From Sporomusa acidovorans (GTDB taxonomy: Bacteria > Bacillota > Negativicutes > Sporomusales > Sporomusaceae), in assembly GCF_900101845.1 (NCBI RefSeq), contig NZ_FNAM01000001.1:62001-126000 (forward strand): a DNA stretch of 64,000 nt, written 5' to 3'. The translations under genes were made by a program, and so were the position numbers. This document shows positions 58,836-64,000 of this stretch, one piece after another; positions within the stretch are counted from its first letter, which is position 1; every line of letters starts with the position of its first letter. Under the pieces are notes generated by a model. It was not told the DNA's origin and did no database searches. It worked only from the letters and a program-made list of their open reading frames with translations.

Positions 58836-59363
58836 ATGACAAAAGATATTTTTGATTGCATTCGTGATAGTCACAGTGTTCGAAATTTCCAGTCAGAGCA
58901 AATTCCCGAGCCTACTCTTACAAGAATTCTGGAGGCCGGTAATATGGCCCCCAGTGCCGGAAACCTGCAACCTTGGTATTTTTATGTGGTACAAGATCCA
59001 TCTGTACAAGAGAAGCTTGCTAGCGCAGCTTTTGACCAAAACCAAATTATTGACGCACCAACCGTTGTGGTTATTCTGGCTGACCCTGCCCGGTCCAACG
59101 AAAAGTACGGTGAGCGTGGTGCTCAGCTATATTGTCTCCAAGACTCAGCCGCCGCCGCGCAAAATATTCTTTTAGCCGCCGAGGGATTGGGAATTGCCGC
59201 TTGCTGGGTCGGTGCCTTTGACGAAAAAAAAGTTCAGGAAGCCGTAGAAGCTCCACCACGTCTCAGGGCTGTTGCGTTGATTTGTTTAGGTTATAGTGAT
59301 GAATCACCAAAAGACTATAAAGAGCGACTACGCTTAAAAGAGGTCGTCAAATTTATCCATTAA
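58836..59363 (+). CDS. Nitroreductase family flavoprotein
   Basis: This 175-aa FMN enzyme has the N-terminal SHSVRNFQSEQIP flavin-phosphate segment, the central LEAGNMAPSAGNLQPWYFYVV and the C-terminal ILLAAEGLGIAACWVGAFDE and ALICLGYSDE motifs. Family members reduce quinones, nitro compounds or flavins with NAD(P)H; a small group dehalogenates or reduces F420. GGGAAGGTGG precedes the ATG. The physiological substrate is unknown. It is followed by a long terminator. Confidence 0.92.
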   Translation: MTKDIFDCIRDSHSVRNFQSEQIPEPTLTRILEAGNMAPSAGNLQPWYFYVVQDPSVQEKLASAAFDQNQIIDAPTVVVILADPARSNEKYGERGAQLYCLQDSAAAAQNILLAAEGLGIAACWVGAFDEKKVQEAVEAPPRLRAVALICLGYSDESPKDYKERLRLKEVVKFIH

Positions 59364-59710
59364 TAGTAATGAACACTTAGCTTTTGCCGACATGACAAAC
59401 TCCCTTAAAGCCTAAAGGACCTCTAACCAAAAAGTAAACCGAGCGGTTATCCGCTTGGTTTACTTTTTACATTAGCAGCCAGTATAGCATGTAAGATAAT
59501 AAATAAGGTCGATAAGGTTTCTGCCGAACATTTCACCAAAGCTAGAAAACGGCCGGGTTTTCTAATTATGAAGGATTCTAATTTTTCTTGTTTAATTATA
59601 AAAAGGTACTGGGTATACTATTTAGGTTGCAACCTTACTCACCGCATGCAAAAACGATGAATGTGATGAATATTTTGTATAAAAAGATCTATGGGCTAGG
59701 AGGTGGCTTG
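59364..59710. other. Intergenic interval with terminator
   Basis: Apart from the terminator at 59428-59470 and a short AGAAAAC / GGTTTTCT hairpin at 59544-59562, no feature is seen. Confidence 0.5.
59428..59470 (+). terminator. Intrinsic terminator after the nitroreductase gene
   Basis: AAAAAGTAAACC and GGTTTACTTTTT enclose an inner stem GAGCGG / CCGCTT; T run follows. Confidence 0.92.
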
Positions 59711-60418
59711 ATGACCTGTCCCAAGATAAACTATATGGTGTTACTAACCAGAATTGGCGTTTTAGGACTGGCTATTGCCGCCTATTTTTGCTTTCCCGGA
59801 GTACAAGAATTTGCTACAGAGGGTATTACATACTTAAAACATCGTAACTTTGGGGGATTACGGCAATTTATTTTATCTTATGGTCTATGGGCTCCCGTAA
59901 CAAGTATTGCTTTAATGACATTACAGTCTATAGTACCTCTGGTTCCGGGACTTATTATCACCATTTCAAATGCCTGGATATTTGGCTGGAAATATGGCGC
60001 CCTTTATTCGTGGTTTGGAGCCCTTTTAGGCGCAGCTCTGGATTTTGGTATTGCCCGCTGGTATGGACGGCCGGTAGTTGAAAGATTTATCAGTGCCAAA
60101 TTCTTAAATTTTACAGATAGATTTTTTAAAAGGCATGGCATATTTGCTGTGTTTATTACACGTTTGGTGCCATTAATACCTTTTAAAGTAATCAGTTATG
60201 GCGCGGGTCTAACTCAACTCACCCTATATGAATTTGCTGCAGCAACTGCGATCGGCCAAACACCAGCCATAATACTCTATTCCATATTAGGCCAAAACCT
60301 TTCCCATAGTGTAAAATCAGTAGTAATGATTACCTCGCTGTTGGTTCTTGCCGGTTTGGTTGTTTATTACTATCGTAGCACTATTGAGCGCTATTTTACT
60401 TCTTACAATGATAAATAA
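59711..60418 (+). CDS. TVP38/TMEM64 (VTT/DedA-like) membrane protein
   Basis: ATG 59711 follows CTAGGAGG and gives 235 aa with about five to six membrane segments. The SNARE-associated/VTT domain is clear: LVPGLIITISNAWIFGWKYGALYSWFGALLGAALDFGIARWYGRP, FFKRHGIFAVFITRLVPLIPFKVISYGAGLT and AAATAIGQTPAIILYSILG. Relatives act as lipid scramblases or flippases in eukaryotes and are needed for membrane homeostasis or metal/acid tolerance in bacteria; the exact role here is unknown. An upstream in-frame ATG lacks a ribosome site. Confidence 0.88.
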   Translation: MTCPKINYMVLLTRIGVLGLAIAAYFCFPGVQEFATEGITYLKHRNFGGLRQFILSYGLWAPVTSIALMTLQSIVPLVPGLIITISNAWIFGWKYGALYSWFGALLGAALDFGIARWYGRPVVERFISAKFLNFTDRFFKRHGIFAVFITRLVPLIPFKVISYGAGLTQLTLYEFAAATAIGQTPAIILYSILGQNLSHSVKSVVMITSLLVLAGLVVYYYRSTIERYFTSYNDK

Positions 60419-60520
60419 GTAACGGCGCAGCAATTCATGTTGTGCCGCTTTACGTTTGGTAAAAATTCCGGTATCATGTTATATAGCTTATATAATAGAT
60501 CAGGATAGGAGAGAAGACTG

Positions 60521-60991
60521 GTGCCGATATCATTATTAGCAACCATTGCTGCAGTAGTTGTCATCCTTGACCAGTGGTTGAAACAGTATATTCAAGCCCA
60601 TATGCTCCCAGGTATGTCTATACCCGTGATTGACGGGATTTTTCATATCACTTATGTATTAAATCCTGGAGCTGCCTTTGGCATTTTAGAAAATCAGCGC
60701 GTATTTTTCATTGTTATTGCATTGTTTATGTTGGGGCTTGCCTTTTATTTTTTTAAACACATTCCCAAAAAATTTATGCTTATGCGGTTAGGGTTAAGTT
60801 TGCTTGCCGGTGGAGCGATTGGCAATGTTATTGACCGTGTGCAAACCGGCTATGTAATAGATTTTTTAGACTTTCGTATTTGGCCGGTATTTAACTTAGC
60901 CGATATGGCGATTGTAACTGGTGTTGGCTGTGTCATATATACCCTCGTTTTTATGTCCTTTCCGACCGAAGATCAAGAAAGCTCAAGATAG
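60521..60991 (+). CDS. lspA: Lipoprotein signal peptidase II
   Basis: This 156-aa protein starts at GTG 60521 after AGGAGAG and has four membrane helices. Signatures are DQWLKQYIQ, TYVLNPGAAFGIL, LLAGGAIGNVIDRVQTGYVIDFLDF with the first catalytic Asp, and FNLADMAI with the second. It cleaves prolipoproteins after lipid attachment. It is followed at 9 bases by the pseudouridine synthase gene, a common Firmicutes arrangement (lspA-rluD-pyrR). Confidence 0.96.
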   Translation: MPISLLATIAAVVVILDQWLKQYIQAHMLPGMSIPVIDGIFHITYVLNPGAAFGILENQRVFFIVIALFMLGLAFYFFKHIPKKFMLMRLGLSLLAGGAIGNVIDRVQTGYVIDFLDFRIWPVFNLADMAIVTGVGCVIYTLVFMSFPTEDQESSR

Positions 60992-61000
60992 GAGGATACT

Positions 61001-64000
<3,000 letters not shown>

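Overview
The window reads as chromosomal DNA of an endospore-forming, anaerobic member of the Firmicutes, most likely a Negativicutes/Sporomusaceae-type bacterium. This is inferred from an IspH-ribosomal protein S1 fusion gene, the sporulation genes spoIIP and spoIVA (plus a candidate spoVM), a T-box leader before ileS, a CIRCE element before htpG, c-di-GMP riboswitches, strong Shine-Dalgarno sequences and frequent GTG/TTG starts. No species can be named from the sequence alone.

Layout. 1-14.5 kb is mostly core: the end of a CstA-type carbon starvation permease, ispH-S1 and fni (isoprenoid precursors), a DUF1614 membrane gene coupled to spoIIP, a PDZ/DUF512 radical-SAM-like gene, der-plsY-gpsA, spoIVA behind a sigma-E-like promoter, and an ACT regulator-hom-thrB operon. 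14.6-21.9 kb is a seven-gene cluster that I could not assign to a known pathway. It encodes a small unknown protein, a RidA-type imine deaminase, a fold-type-I PLP enzyme, an FAD enzyme with a four-cysteine cluster, a 12-TM permease, a 78-aa protein, and a 606-aa protein joining a B12-binding domain to a glutamate-mutase-like barrel. It looks like an amino-acid rearrangement pathway and is my main candidate for an undescribed system.

A tRNA-Pro (GGG) at 22.0 kb opens an AT-rich accessory stretch (22.1-31.4 kb) filled with about twenty small genes, most under 100 codons. These include a GrlR-like protein, a DUF6173-like protein, a LysM protein, a degenerate Spo0E-like peptide, an omega-subunit paralog, an NrdD-tail-like protein and a DUF1259 protein. 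Two c-di-GMP-I riboswitches, each with its own terminator, precede tiny genes here. No integrase or transposase was seen.

31.4-37.2 kb is on the minus strand: helD, htpG (CIRCE) and rmuC. 37.4-44.0 kb has a putrescine-type aminotransferase, a RatA-like protein, htpX, ndk with a cobalamin adenosyltransferase, an FmdB-type protein, a 24-aa SpoVM-like micropeptide with a sigma-E-like promoter, and an EF-G paralog. 44.2-51.8 kb has pgeF, a CBS-PAS sigma-54 activator, a five-gene amino-acid dehydrogenase operon with a textbook -24/-12 promoter, and an orphan branched-chain-type binding protein. The same palindrome, GTCAA-N4-TTGAC, sits at the activator's own start site and upstream of the sigma-54 promoter.

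52-64 kb is core again: yggS-sepF-proC-ylmH-divIVA (cell division cluster), T-box-ileS, a DUF5665 gene, a nitroreductase, a TVP38-type membrane protein, lspA-rluD-type-pyrR, and the 3' part of rqcH on the opposite strand.
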